Source: Chitinophagaceae bacterium (GTDB taxonomy: Bacteria > Bacteroidota > Bacteroidia > Chitinophagales > Chitinophagaceae). From it: a DNA stretch of 64,000 bases. Positions 17,391-28,168 of the stretch are shown here, piece after piece. The notes beneath the pieces were generated by a model that saw nothing but the letters and a program-made list of their open reading frames with translations, was not told the origin of the DNA and searched no databases. The DNA is taken from NCBI GenBank assembly GCA_016710935.1, contig JADJTY010000012.1, positions 310,001 to 374,000 on the forward strand, written 5' to 3'. A program made the translations under genes and the position numbers. Position 1 is the stretch's first letter. Each line of letters opens with the position of its first letter.

Positions 17391-17425
17391 AAAAAAGCCC
17401 ATCCGCCAGCTGGCGGATGGGCTTT
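17391..17425. terminator. Rho-independent terminator between the acyltransferase gene and atpC
   Basis: AAAGCCCATCCGCCAG (17394-17409) pairs perfectly with the following 16 bases up to 17425. On the minus strand it is followed by a T6 run, so it ends the atpD-atpC transcript. It could also serve the plus-strand acyltransferase gene. Confidence 0.9.
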
Positions 17426-17445
17426 AACGATATCAATCTTTTGCT

Positions 17446-17697
17446 TTACACTTCTACAGCACCTTCAACCAAAACAGTTGTTTTGTTATTCAGTACTTCC
17501 ACAAAACCACTTTTAATGGTGTAAGAAGCCGTTTGGGTTTTATCCTTTAAAATTTTCAGGGTTCCGTCTTTTAATGCACTTACCAGTGGCGCATGCTTGT
17601 CTAATACTTCAAACAAACCTGCAATGCCCGGTAGTTGTACGCCGTACACATCGCCGCTGAAAATTTTTTGTTCTGGTGTTAAAATCTCTAAGGTCAT
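17446..17697 (-). CDS. atpC: F1F0 ATP synthase subunit epsilon
   Basis: 83 residues, containing the N-terminal beta-sandwich only (MTLEILTPEQKIFSGDVYGVQLPG, GLFEVLDKHAPLVSAL). The C-terminal helical domain of E. coli epsilon is absent; short epsilon subunits are usual in Bacteroidota. Part of the rotor stalk of ATP synthase, contacting gamma and the c ring. Six bases downstream of atpD; a strong terminator follows. Confidence 0.96.
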   Translation of the reverse strand: MTLEILTPEQKIFSGDVYGVQLPGIAGLFEVLDKHAPLVSALKDGTLKILKDKTQTASYTIKSGFVEVLNNKTTVLVEGAVEV

Positions 17698-17703
17698 AGT
17701 GAA

Positions 17704-19260
<1,557 letters not shown>

Positions 19261-19365
19261 TTAAAAATTAGATGGCAATTTTTTTATGCCCATTGGGTAA
19301 TTATAAGAAAAGCCCCAATTAGCGGGACTTTCAGATATATTTTTTGAGTCATGTTAACCCTATAA

Positions 19366-20070
19366 TTAAAGCATTTTAAACACCATAGCAGCCAACAAAC
19401 CCCCAATTACTGGCCCTGCAACCGGTATCCAGCTATAATCCCAGCCGCTGCCGCCTTTATTTTTTATAGGCAATATAAAATGCATGATTCTCGGACCTAA
19501 ATCTCTTGCCGGGTTGATGGCATATCCGGTTGCACCACCTAAACTCAGGCCAATGCCCAAAACCAGTAATGCAACCGGCAATGCATCTAAAGAACGAAGA
19601 CCGGCATCGGCACCAGTGATAAAGAAAACCCCAAAAACCAGGGCAAATGTGCCGATGATCTCTGAAGCTATATTGAACAGGGTATTTTTAATAGCCGGGG
19701 CAGTACAAAATACGGCCTGTATCATTCCGGCATCGGTGGTTTCGTCAAAATGCTTTTTATAAGTTATCCAAACCAATAAGGAACCGGTCATGGCACCGGC
19801 AAATTGCCCGGCTATTTGTATCGGCACCATCGCCCATTCAAATTTATCAGCAGCAGCAAGCGCAATGGTTACAGCAGGATTTAAATGAGCCCCGCTTTTT
19901 GCAGCAGCAACATACACACCAACAAAAACGGCCATGGCCCAGCCAAATGTGATCACGATCCAGCCACTGTTATGGCCATAAGTTTTAGTTAAAACAACGT
20001 TTGCTACCACACCGTTGCCAAATAAAATTAAAAAGGCAGTGCCAATAAGTTCGAAGAGGAAATTATTCAT
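19366..20070 (-). CDS. glpF: Glycerol uptake facilitator GlpF (aquaporin family)
   Basis: 234 residues with six membrane segments and both NPA half-helices: GAHLNPAVTIAL near residue 63 and AINPARDLGPR near residue 186. The Asp after the second NPA motif (NPARD) is the mark of glycerol facilitators rather than water-only channels. Moves glycerol across the inner membrane. In the same direction as glpK, separated from it by one unknown gene. A weak hairpin at about 19311-19333 follows its stop. Confidence 0.94.
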   Translation of the reverse strand: MNNFLFELIGTAFLILFGNGVVANVVLTKTYGHNSGWIVITFGWAMAVFVGVYVAAAKSGAHLNPAVTIALAAADKFEWAMVPIQIAGQFAGAMTGSLLVWITYKKHFDETTDAGMIQAVFCTAPAIKNTLFNIASEIIGTFALVFGVFFITGADAGLRSLDALPVALLVLGIGLSLGGATGYAINPARDLGPRIMHFILPIKNKGGSGWDYSWIPVAGPVIGGLLAAMVFKML

Positions 20071-20126
20071 AAGATGGTAATTGAAACAGAAAAATAGTTA
20101 TTATTTTAAATTGAAACGAATCTAAG

Positions 20127-20681
20127 TTATCGATCATCCGTTTGCCAAGACATATTTTGTATGAAGTGAAAGTTACTTGCCAGTTTCACCTTATTCTTTT
20201 TTAGTATTCTTACAACATCTCTAAAGCGAAATTGAGATTCGACAGAAACTACTTCATATTTGTTATTTAAAGTAACGTGCCATTCTTTAGGATGTAAACT
20301 AAGCCGATAATTAGACTTGTTTATATTTTCGTAAGCTGTTTCTTTAAAAAGTCTTTTAAGAATATAGCTTTTGTCCATTTCATCTGTGATAACTAGTTTA
20401 AAGGCATTGAATTGATATAACTTATCATATTTTACATCCTTTAAATTATAAGTTGATAAAAAGCAAATTGACATGTACATTGAATCTTTATCAATTGAAT
20501 TTACTCCTATAAATAATATATGCTCTTTCGTGTTCAGATACTTCAGCGAGTCGTATTGGAACTCTACAAAAGATTTAGCTATCCTTTTGATATTATTTTC
20601 ATTAGCTGTTTGACAAAAACTATTAGCACTTATGAAAAGTGTTAGTATAAACAAAAAATAAAAAAGGAATGAATTTTTCAT
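20127..20681 (-). CDS. Hypothetical secreted protein between glpK and glpF
   Basis: 184 residues, not recognised. A signal peptide (lysine, then a hydrophobic run ending near SANSFCQ) suggests export. The mature part is hydrophilic with many Lys, Tyr and Asn and no domain I can name. The coding DNA looks visibly more A/T-rich than glpK and glpF on each side, which may point to a later insertion into the glpK-glpF pair. It starts 17 bases after the glpK stop, so it is probably co-transcribed. Confidence 0.7.
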   Translation of the reverse strand: MKNSFLFYFLFILTLFISANSFCQTANENNIKRIAKSFVEFQYDSLKYLNTKEHILFIGVNSIDKDSMYMSICFLSTYNLKDVKYDKLYQFNAFKLVITDEMDKSYILKRLFKETAYENINKSNYRLSLHPKEWHVTLNNKYEVVSVESQFRFRDVVRILKKNKVKLASNFHFIQNMSWQTDDR

Positions 20682-20698
20682 TTTTTCTGAATTTAATT

Positions 20699-22195
20699 TT
20701 ATTTATCATCAGCCCAGGCAATAGCAGATTTTATTGCCCGCAGCCATCCTTTTTTTAATGCGGCCTGTTCTTCCATGGGCATGGTAGATTCAAAGCTGAT
20801 ATCTACCTGCCATTGATCTTGTATCGCTTCAATATTTTTCCAGTAACCAACTGCAAGCCCTGCCAGGTAAGCAGCGCCTAATGCAGTAGTCTCTGTTATT
20901 TTTGGCCGCACCACTTTTGTATTTAAAATATCAGCCTGAAACTGCATCAACGAATTATTGGCCGTGGCACCGCCATCCACCCTTAGTTCTTTTATAGAAA
21001 TGCCCGAATCGGCTTCCATGGCTTTCAACACATCCATGGTTTGGTAAGCTATACTTTCAACCGAAGCCCGGGCGATATGTGCAGCCGTGGTGCCTCTTGT
21101 AATACCCACCATCGTGCCTTTTGCATATTGGTTCCAGTGTGGTGCACCCAAACCCGCAAAAGCAGGAACCACATACACACCATCAGCCGTATCAACAGAT
21201 ACAGCAAGTGTTTCCACTTCTTTTGAATTTTTTATGATACCTAATCCATCCCTCAGCCACTGCACCACGGCACCGGCAATAAACACGCTGCCTTCAAGCG
21301 CATAATGGGTAATACCGTTTACCTTCCAGGCAACGGTTGTTAATAAATTATTGTTGGAAATAACAGGCTGCTCCCCGGTGTTCATCAGCATAAAACAACC
21401 GGTACCATAGGTGTTTTTAACCATGCCGGGTTGTGTACACATTTGTCCGAATAAAGCCGATTGCTGATCACCGGCAATACCGGCAATGGGAATATTATGC
21501 GATGTTAAAATATTTTGAGTAGTACCATACACTTCGCTGCTGCTGCGTATTTGCGGCAACATATTACCAGGTATATCAAATATCTTTTCCAGCTCTCCAT
21601 CCCATTGCAGTGTATGTATATTGCACAACATGGTACGGGATGCATTGGATACATCCGTTACATGAATTTGTCCCTTGGTTAAGTTCCAGACCAGCCAGGT
21701 ATCTATCGTACCAAAACACAATTCGCCTTTTTCTGCTTTTGCCCTGGCACCTTCCACATTATCCAAAATCCATTTTACTTTACTGGCCGAAAAATAAGCA
21801 TCAACGATCAATCCTGTTTTTTGCTGGATCATTTTATCCAGACCCTTTGCACGCAATTCATCGCAAAAAGCAGCCGTTCTTCTATCCTGCCAAACAATGG
21901 CATTGTACATGGGTTTGCCGGTTGCACGTTCCCAAACAACGGTTGTTTCTCTTTGGTTGGTAATGCCGATAGCAGCAATATTTTCAGGAGATAATCCAGC
22001 CTTGGTAATGGCTTCTGCGGCCACACCCAATTGTGTACTCCATATTTCATTGGCATCATGCTCCACCCAGCCTGGTTGTGGAAATATTTGTGTGAATTCT
22101 TTTTGTGCGGTGCAGATGATACTACCCTTCTCATCAAAAATAATTGCACGGGAGCTGGTGGTGCCCTGGTCGAGTGCTAAAATATACTGAGCCAT
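20699..22195 (-). CDS. glpK: Glycerol kinase
   Basis: 498 residues from [18 protein letters not shown], which carries the FGGY-family N-terminal phosphate motif; an in-frame ATG seven codons upstream is less likely. Further motifs: [10 protein letters not shown], the FGGY signature regions [13 protein letters not shown] and [17 protein letters not shown]. Phosphorylates glycerol to sn-glycerol-3-phosphate in the cytoplasm, trapping what GlpF lets in. First gene of the apparent glpK-unknown-glpF unit. Confidence 0.97.
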   Translation of the reverse strand: MAQYILALDQGTTSSRAIIFDEKGSIICTAQKEFTQIFPQPGWVEHDANEIWSTQLGVAAEAITKAGLSPENIAAIGITNQRETTVVWERATGKPMYNAIVWQDRRTAAFCDELRAKGLDKMIQQKTGLIVDAYFSASKVKWILDNVEGARAKAEKGELCFGTIDTWLVWNLTKGQIHVTDVSNASRTMLCNIHTLQWDGELEKIFDIPGNMLPQIRSSSEVYGTTQNILTSHNIPIAGIAGDQQSALFGQMCTQPGMVKNTYGTGCFMLMNTGEQPVISNNNLLTTVAWKVNGITHYALEGSVFIAGAVVQWLRDGLGIIKNSKEVETLAVSVDTADGVYVVPAFAGLGAPHWNQYAKGTMVGITRGTTAAHIARASVESIAYQTMDVLKAMEADSGISIKELRVDGGATANNSLMQFQADILNTKVVRPKITETTALGAAYLAGLAVGYWKNIEAIQDQWQVDISFESTMPMEEQAALKKGWLRAIKSAIAWADDK

Positions 22196-22288
22196 GAAAA
22201 ATCGATTTTCAATCAAGATAATTTAATTTTCATTGCTGTGCTTTAAAATTTCCAATTTTATAAAGCGCTTGCTACAGAGGGCTCTAAG

Positions 22289-22310
22289 CCCCTCTCCATG
22301 TGGAGAGGGG
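22289..22310. repeat. Palindromic repeat (family C) between glpK and the next gene
   Basis: The arms CCCCTCTCCA (22289-22298) and TGGAGAGGGG (22301-22310) are perfect around a TG centre. Related to 5186-5208 and, more distantly, to 50714-50760. Confidence 0.75.
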
Positions 22311-22324
22311 TTTGGGGTGAGGTC

Positions 22325-22354
22325 AAAAAAAAGCTGCAAGTAAAACCTGCAGCT
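22325..22354 (-). terminator. Terminator of the Arg/His/Trp-rich protein gene
   Basis: On the minus strand the hairpin AGCTGCA/TGCAGCT with a 9-base loop is followed by eight T. It lies 23 bases after the stop of the gene at 22377-23279. Confidence 0.85.
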
Positions 22355-22376
22355 CAATAATATTATCTAAATGACC

Positions 22377-23279
22377 TTATCCTCTTCTGCCCTTTCTCCT
22401 TCTGTCATCATCATTTCCGCCTCTTTTTTGAATCGTAGTATTTGTTCTTACCCTGGTATTTCCTCTTGGGCCGGTAACACGGGTTCTGGTACGGGTAACT
22501 TTGTAATTATTGCGTGCTACTGTTGTTCTTGTTCTTACAATAACAGAACCAGCTCTATGTGGAGTATAAATCCTGTGTGCCGCTACCACCCTGTGTGTAC
22601 GCACTACTGCATAATGGCGGTGATACACCAAACGCCTTGGATGAAACACAGTCCATCTTACCGGGCGCCATGGCCTCCACCAGCCTGGATAATGCCTCCA
22701 GCGCCATGGAGAAACCCAGGGAACATAAGCCGGGCGGTAAACAAAACGTACTGATGGCCAGTAGAAAACATTTACCACAATGCGGCTGACTTTTGTAAAA
22801 TTGTAATCGAATGAAGGCCCGCTGCCTTTTCCATCATCATCGCCGTCAACTTCATCTCCTTCATCGGATGCTTCTACAATTACGGGTTCGCCATAAATTT
22901 CTTCATCGCCAATTATTTGAAGCATGGCTGTGGTATCACCTGTTTTTTCCAGTTCTATCACCGCAATATCCTGGTTCTCTGTTTCAGATACAGCCACCTG
23001 TAAAACAAAAGCGTGAACATCTTTACCAACCTTATCAATTACTTTTACGTAATCAATATCTCCATCCCCATTCAGGTCAAGATTATTTACGTTTTTACTT
23101 TCTGTGTTGATCAGTTTTTCAAATTCTTCAACAGAAGATGACTGCTTAAACATTTCCAATGCGCCCTGCAGGCTGAAGTTATCGCCGGGCATTCCGGTAG
23201 AATCTGTTTCTGCTTTAACGCTTACTGTTGTTGCCACAAAGCACACAACAAGTAAAAAAAGTTGCTTTAAATTTTGCAT
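22377..23279 (-). CDS. Exported protein with EF-hand-like loop and Arg/His/Trp-rich C-terminus
   Basis: 300 residues, no confident family. Signal peptide to about residue 23 (ending SVKAE). An acidic N-terminal half holds a DLNGDGDIDYV loop that fits an EF-hand or dockerin-type calcium site, and a stretch of repeated Asp/Glu/Gly (EGDEVDGDDDGKG). The C-terminal 130 or so residues switch to a very basic, aromatic composition: many YRP, PWR, HRR and RTRT units ending KRGGNDDDRRRKGRRG. The charge split suggests binding to an anionic surface polymer or nucleic acid outside the cytoplasm; that is inference. It has its own terminator. Confidence 0.8.
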   Translation of the reverse strand: MQNLKQLFLLVVCFVATTVSVKAETDSTGMPGDNFSLQGALEMFKQSSSVEEFEKLINTESKNVNNLDLNGDGDIDYVKVIDKVGKDVHAFVLQVAVSETENQDIAVIELEKTGDTTAMLQIIGDEEIYGEPVIVEASDEGDEVDGDDDGKGSGPSFDYNFTKVSRIVVNVFYWPSVRFVYRPAYVPWVSPWRWRHYPGWWRPWRPVRWTVFHPRRLVYHRHYAVVRTHRVVAAHRIYTPHRAGSVIVRTRTTVARNNYKVTRTRTRVTGPRGNTRVRTNTTIQKRGGNDDDRRRKGRRG

Positions 23280-23444
23280 GGTAAAAAATTTTTGTTTGTG
23301 TAAGACTTTGTTAATTTATCAAGGTTTAGTTTAACGTACTATTTTTTTATGGTAAACAAAAATATAGTCCTCTTTTTACTTTCTTATCACCCCAACGGGT
23401 TATACTATCTGTGTTTAATATAAAAAAGAATGTTCTAAAATGCA

Positions 23445-23459
23445 ATTCTTACAAAGAAT
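23445..23459. promoter_or_regulatory. Inverted repeat upstream of the small Cys/His protein
   Basis: ATTCTT-ACA-AAGAAT, perfect 6-bp arms, ending three bases before the -7 box at 23463. The position fits an operator that would block or assist RNA polymerase. The cognate regulator is unknown. Confidence 0.4.
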
Positions 23460-23462
23460 GTC

Positions 23463-23470
23463 TATATTTG
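23463..23470 (+). promoter_or_regulatory. Bacteroidota -7 box TATATTTG for the receptor operon
   Basis: Exact TAnnTTTG match 24 bases before the chosen TTG start of the small protein at 23495. It argues against the longer reading frame that would begin at 23411. Confidence 0.55.
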
Positions 23471-23494
23471 CAACCTTGTAGCAAAAAATATATT

Positions 23495-23842
23495 TTGTAT
23501 AAAAACCAGACCATAAAAAAAATTGGAGCCGCTGCCTTGCTGATGATTTTTGCATTCAGCATTACGCCTGCCATTATTTTTCACAACTGGCTGGTCAATC
23601 ATACCGATACTTTTAAAGAAGAAGCGAATACTAAAGGTGATCAGCTTGGTAAACAAACTTTCAATTGCCATTGCGATCATGTAGTTGCAGAATCGCCCTT
23701 TACCGAACCTTATCAAGTAGTCATCACTTATCCGGTACAAAACTTTTCTTTATGTAAGTCAGCCCTGCAACTACCATGTACTGCTTCACCATATTTCCTG
23801 TATACATTACGGGGCCACCAACTGTTTAATATGTATTCTTAA
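23495..23842 (+). CDS. Small Cys/His-containing membrane-associated protein upstream of a TonB receptor
   Basis: 115 residues if started at the TTG at 23495; the open frame extends upstream to an ATG at 23411, but a promoter box lies inside that extension. One hydrophobic segment near the N-terminus (GAAALLMIFAFSITPAIIFH) is either a signal peptide or an anchor. The exported part carries a CHCDH motif (FNCHCDHVVAESPF) and two further Cys, good metal or disulfide candidates. It is 72 bases before the TonB receptor in the same direction. I infer a role in handling the same metal or metal-ligand complex as the receptor. Confidence 0.6.
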   Translation: MYKNQTIKKIGAAALLMIFAFSITPAIIFHNWLVNHTDTFKEEANTKGDQLGKQTFNCHCDHVVAESPFTEPYQVVITYPVQNFSLCKSALQLPCTASPYFLYTLRGHQLFNMYS

Positions 23843-23914
23843 ACCGGTAAGTGCTTTTCATTTATAAGATAAAACTGCACTAACTGAAATTGAACATTTA
23901 TTAAAACAATACTC

Positions 23915-26353
23915 ATGCGTAGTTTAACCCTCCTGTCATTCACATTATTTATCCTTGTAGCAAGTAATACAAATTCATTTTCCAAAGGCAATTCATTTAA
24001 TGAGCCTGTAAAAAAATACAATCTGGTAAACGGCACTTTTTCCGGCAGAATTACCGATGCTAAAACCGGCGCTGCCATTGAAGGTGCAACCGTTTACATT
24101 TCTGATATCAGGTCTGGTACATCAACCAATGCTTCCGGTAATTTTTTGATAAGCAATATTCCGCAGGGCATTCACCTGGTAGAGATATCCCATATCGGCT
24201 ACAGCAATATCATTGAAAGCATAGAAATAAAGAACGACATTAAAAAGGATTTTGCGCTTTCAGAATCCATCATTGAAAATAATGCCGTGGTGGTAACCGG
24301 CGTAACCGGTGCCACGCAACTAAAAAAAGTTCCGTTTGCAGTAAGTGTTATGCGTACCGAAGATTTTTTCAGAAACACTTCCTCCAATATTATTGAATCG
24401 CTTACAAAAATTGGTGGCGTATCAACACTGGCAACAGGCCCGGCCATTTCAAAACCGGTGATACGTGGTTTAAGCTACAACCGTGTGTTGACCATCAATG
24501 ACGGTGTACGGCAGGAAGGCCAGCAATGGGGCGATGAGCATGGCATTGAAATAGATGAAGCCAGTGTACATAAAATTGAATTGCTGAAAGGACCTGCTTC
24601 CATCATTTATGGCAGCGATGCCATGGGCGGTGTTGTAAATATCATTACCAATGTGCCGGTACCGGTTAATACCATTAAAGCAAATCTTTCCAGTAACTAT
24701 CAAACCAATAATAATTTAAGCACCATCAACCTCAATATTGGTGGCAACAAAAAAGGTTTTAACTGGAACATCTATACATCCAACAAAGCTGCCGGCGATT
24801 ATAAAAATAAATACGATGGCCGGGTATTTAATTCAAAGTTTACCGAGAATAATATTGGCGGGTATGCAGGATACAATGCCAAATGGGGTTTTAGCCATTT
24901 ACTGGTAAGTAGTTTTAATTTAAAAGCAGGCTTAATTGAAGGCGAAAGAGACAGCGCCGGGTATTTTATAAAAAACCTTGCAGGCGGAATAACTGAAAGA
25001 GTAACCAGCCAGGATTTTAAAACAAGTACACCGCAGATACCTTACCAGCACATCAGGCATTTTAAAATTGCCTTGGATAACAATATTAAAATTGGCAAAA
25101 ACCAAATCACGTTTAATTTGGGTTACCAGCAAAACCAGCGGGAAGAATTTGGCAATCCAGATGATATGGATGAACGCTCTTTATATTTTGATTTGAAAAC
25201 ATTTACATACACTGCTCAATACCGCCTGGCCGAAATGAAAGGATGGAAAACTTCTTTTGGCATTAACGGCATGCAGCAAAACAATACAAACAGGGGTGTA
25301 GAGCAATTGATACCCGATTACAATCTTTTTGATTTTGGAATTTATGCTTTCTTACAAAAAACAATTAACAAACTTACACTCAGCGGTGGTATACGTTTTG
25401 ATAACCGTACTATAAATGCCGGTAATCTGTTAGACGGCACATCCATTAAAGGCAATGCGTTTAAAAATTCCTTTTCCAATGTATCGGGCAGTATTGGTTT
25501 GGCGGCACAGGTTACCAACGCTGTAAATGTAAAATTCAATATTGCAAGGGGCTTCCGGGCACCCAGCCTTCCAGAACTGGCCAGCAATGGCGCACATGAA
25601 GGAACCATTCGCTATGAATATGGCAACAGCAATTTAAAAAGCGAAACCAGTTTGCAGTTTGATGGCGGCGTTGAATACAGTGCTGAACATATTTCAATTG
25701 GGCTGAGTGCTTTTTATAACAGTTTTAATAATTTTATTTTTTACAGAAAGTTAGAAGCCACCGGTGGTGGTGATAGTTTGGTGAATGTAAATGGTGAACT
25801 GTTAACAGGTTTTAAATTTGATCAAACCAAAGCTTCTATAACCGGACTGGAGGCTACGGTTGATATTCATCCGCATCCGCTGGACTGGTTGCATATTTTA
25901 AACACGTTTTCAATAGTAAGCGGACAATTAAGAACGCCTATTGAAGGCAATAAATACCTTCCTTTTATTCCGGCTTCCAGATTGGTGACTGAATTTAAGG
26001 GCAGTTTTAATAAAATAACCAACCATATCCGCAACGGTTATATAAAGCTAGAAGTGGATAATACGTTCAGCAAAGAGCATGTGTTCACTACCTACAATAC
26101 TGAAACAAGAACCTCGGGTTACACTTTATTGAATGCAGGGTTTGGTGCTGATATTGTAAATAAGAAAAATCAAACTTTATTCAGTCTTTCTTTCAGCGCT
26201 TTAAACATGGCGGATGTGGCATATCAAAATCATTTAAGCCGTTTAAAATATAGCGAAGAAAATGTAGCAACCGGAAGAACAGGTGTTTTTAATATGGGAA
26301 GAAATTTTAGTATTAAAGTGAATGTGCCGTTGAGTTTGAATTTAGGGAAGTAA
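23915..26353 (+). CDS. TonB-dependent outer membrane receptor
   Basis: 812 residues. Signal peptide to about residue 28, an N-terminal carboxypeptidase-regulatory-like domain (FSGRITDAKTGAAIEGATVYI, about 40-125), the plug domain with RGLSYNRVLTINDGVRQEG and IYGSDAMGGVVNIIT, then a beta-barrel of about 560 residues ending KVNVPLSLNLGK. Imports a ligand across the outer membrane using TonB energy. The barrel has no SusC-specific features, so a metal chelate is more likely than a glycan. The convergent PepSY membrane protein and the CHCDH protein support metal uptake (inference). Confidence 0.92.
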   Translation: MRSLTLLSFTLFILVASNTNSFSKGNSFNEPVKKYNLVNGTFSGRITDAKTGAAIEGATVYISDIRSGTSTNASGNFLISNIPQGIHLVEISHIGYSNIIESIEIKNDIKKDFALSESIIENNAVVVTGVTGATQLKKVPFAVSVMRTEDFFRNTSSNIIESLTKIGGVSTLATGPAISKPVIRGLSYNRVLTINDGVRQEGQQWGDEHGIEIDEASVHKIELLKGPASIIYGSDAMGGVVNIITNVPVPVNTIKANLSSNYQTNNNLSTINLNIGGNKKGFNWNIYTSNKAAGDYKNKYDGRVFNSKFTENNIGGYAGYNAKWGFSHLLVSSFNLKAGLIEGERDSAGYFIKNLAGGITERVTSQDFKTSTPQIPYQHIRHFKIALDNNIKIGKNQITFNLGYQQNQREEFGNPDDMDERSLYFDLKTFTYTAQYRLAEMKGWKTSFGINGMQQNNTNRGVEQLIPDYNLFDFGIYAFLQKTINKLTLSGGIRFDNRTINAGNLLDGTSIKGNAFKNSFSNVSGSIGLAAQVTNAVNVKFNIARGFRAPSLPELASNGAHEGTIRYEYGNSNLKSETSLQFDGGVEYSAEHISIGLSAFYNSFNNFIFYRKLEATGGGDSLVNVNGELLTGFKFDQTKASITGLEATVDIHPHPLDWLHILNTFSIVSGQLRTPIEGNKYLPFIPASRLVTEFKGSFNKITNHIRNGYIKLEVDNTFSKEHVFTTYNTETRTSGYTLLNAGFGADIVNKKNQTLFSLSFSALNMADVAYQNHLSRLKYSEENVATGRTGVFNMGRNFSIKVNVPLSLNLGK

Positions 26354-26412
26354 TTTTTTTTTGCCGGGAAGACGGAAAGGTGTTCAGCGAAACTGAACAA
26401 TGCCTTACCGGC

Positions 26413-26430
26413 CCTGCCTGCCGGTAGGCA
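26413..26430. repeat. Palindromic repeat (family D) between convergent genes
   Basis: CCTGCCTGCCGGTAGGCA, the same family as the rsmH-internal copy. Just upstream, TGTTCAG/CTGAACA (26381-26399) forms a 7-bp hairpin that may end the receptor transcript. Confidence 0.65.
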
Positions 26431-26444
26431 AGTTTCCGGCAATT

Positions 26445-27491
26445 CTATTTTTGCTTCCTGCTTCTCCACCACAACAAGAAACCTGTAATACTCAATAATG
26501 CCCCTGTCAGTCCAAAAACGAAATAAATAATTTTTATTCCCCTTCCGCCAAATTTACCCATGTGCAGTTGAGAGTTGATGATATCGTAACGGTCAGCTGC
26601 AGGGTTCTCATTGATAAATCTTGTTTTGACAATGACACCTGCACTGTCTAACATAATAGCATCAGCAAATTTTTTGGAATGAATGTATGCATTGGAAGCA
26701 CGGCTGCCATACACAGCCGTTTTACCACTGTTGCCCTGTGCAAAATAAATTACAGCAGCAGTAAAATCGGGGTAGGTTTTTTTAATTTCAGTATAAGCAG
26801 AATCAAATTTAAAGGACAGCGGTGGTGAAGCTTTTAAAACAGGTGTATAATTGTACGATTGATAAAATTCCTTTTTAAAAACATAACGTTGCATCCAGAA
26901 ACCGGTTACAGCGATCATCAGGTTAAATAGAAGGGCATAAACTCCTATTAACTGGTGCAGATTGCTTCTTGTAAACACTGTTTTCCTAAACAATAAAACA
27001 GCCAGTATATTTTTTCTGAACAGGATGAACCCGGTGAAGAGACTCAATAAAAACACCAATGCAAAAAAGCCAAGCAGCCACTCACCTGCTTTACCCAAAT
27101 GAAATGAATTATGGAATGTAGATAACCAACTCACAAAGCTATCACCGGCTCCCCTTTTCCCTGCAATGCTGCCTGTTTGGTTGTGCACAAAAACCTCTAT
27201 TGCCTTTTCGCCTTTTTTATAAGATGAATCATTAATGAAAAAAGACGAAACTCCTGTACTGCGAATCTCGCAATTGCTTATTTGTGCATGAGGATATACT
27301 TTTTGTATTACCCCGTAAGCACTATCTACGGAGATGCGGTAAGCGCCAGGGTCAAAAATAGAATTCCGGGCCGTATCCAATTCATCCTGGTAAACCAGGG
27401 CAGCTCCGGATAAAGACATCAGCAAAACAAAAAGACCCGAAAGCAGTCCGGCGGTAGTGTGTATATAAAGAACAATTTTTTTTATCATCAC
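26445..27491 (-). CDS. PepSY-associated transmembrane protein
   Basis: 348 residues. N-terminal segment YIHTTAGLLSGLFVLLMSLSGAALVY is the first PepSY_TM helix, with the conserved His. Three more membrane helices follow: at about 140-162, at about 185-205 (HQLIGVYALLFNLMIAVTGFWM), and near the C-terminus (GIKIIYFVFGLTGALLSITGFLLWW). PepSY-like periplasmic loops lie between them. Members often sit beside TonB receptors for siderophores and are thought to be inner-membrane ferric reductases. Here it is convergent with a TonB receptor, so a role in metal release or reduction is inferred. Confidence 0.86.
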   Translation of the reverse strand: MMIKKIVLYIHTTAGLLSGLFVLLMSLSGAALVYQDELDTARNSIFDPGAYRISVDSAYGVIQKVYPHAQISNCEIRSTGVSSFFINDSSYKKGEKAIEVFVHNQTGSIAGKRGAGDSFVSWLSTFHNSFHLGKAGEWLLGFFALVFLLSLFTGFILFRKNILAVLLFRKTVFTRSNLHQLIGVYALLFNLMIAVTGFWMQRYVFKKEFYQSYNYTPVLKASPPLSFKFDSAYTEIKKTYPDFTAAVIYFAQGNSGKTAVYGSRASNAYIHSKKFADAIMLDSAGVIVKTRFINENPAADRYDIINSQLHMGKFGGRGIKIIYFVFGLTGALLSITGFLLWWRSRKQK

Positions 27492-27543
27492 CCCGTTTTG
27501 ATTTTGCTTTGAATTATCTTACAATAATAATTCAAATCTTCAA

Positions 27544-28167
27544 ATGCGACTCAAATTCAATATTTACCTCTTTATTATTTTATTTGGAATACCAACAATT
27601 GTTTTTTCGCAAAACACAGATATTGATATTTTGAAACCCATTAATAAAAATGAATCTGCTTTTAAGAATTCTTATTTTAAGCTTAATGCAGATGCGGTAA
27701 CACCGCTCAGCATTGGCATACCGGCAGGACTTGCCATAACAGGCTTTATACTGCATGATAAAAAAATGAAACAGGATGCCTTGTATATGGGTGCGGCTTT
27801 TCTTGCGTCCACCCTTGTAACAAAATCTGTAAAACATATAGTGAACAGGCAACGCCCTTTTGCAAAATATCCTTTCATTGTTAAAAGGCATGATACAGAA
27901 GCTGGCCTGTCCTTTCCATCGGGTCATACATCTGCAGCATTTTGTATTGCTACATCTGTTTCTGTAAGATACCGCAAGTGGTACGTTATTGCCCCGGCCT
28001 ATATTTTTGCTACAAGCGTTGGCTGGGCCCGCATGTACCAGGGCGTACATTACCCAAGCGATGTGGTAGCAGGTGCATTGGTTGGCGCAGCCAGCGCCTG
28101 GATTGGTTATAAAGCACAAAAATGGATTGCTGGTAAAAAAGATCAAAAAAAGAAAGTTACTTTGTAG
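27544..28167 (+). CDS. PAP2-family membrane phosphatase
   Basis: 207 residues with a signal peptide or first helix and several membrane segments. All three phosphatidic acid phosphatase motifs are visible: KHIVNRQRPF (KxxxxxxRP type), PSGHTSAAF, and RMYQGVHYPSDVVAG (R-x5-H-x3-D). Probably removes phosphate from undecaprenyl pyrophosphate, phosphatidate or lipid A at the periplasmic face; which one cannot be told. One base before the DUF2721 gene. Confidence 0.92.
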   Translation: MRLKFNIYLFIILFGIPTIVFSQNTDIDILKPINKNESAFKNSYFKLNADAVTPLSIGIPAGLAITGFILHDKKMKQDALYMGAAFLASTLVTKSVKHIVNRQRPFAKYPFIVKRHDTEAGLSFPSGHTSAAFCIATSVSVRYRKWYVIAPAYIFATSVGWARMYQGVHYPSDVVAGALVGAASAWIGYKAQKWIAGKKDQKKKVTL

Positions 28168-28168
28168 C

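Noticed and set aside
22559..23110. Plus-strand open frames opposite the Arg/His/Trp-rich protein
   Set aside because: They arise from the skewed codon composition of the real gene; no start context or family match.
23411..23494. Upstream extension of the small Cys/His protein to an ATG at 23411
   Set aside because: The extension contains an inverted repeat and a TATATTTG promoter box, and encodes no signal-like sequence; a TTG start at 23495 fits better.
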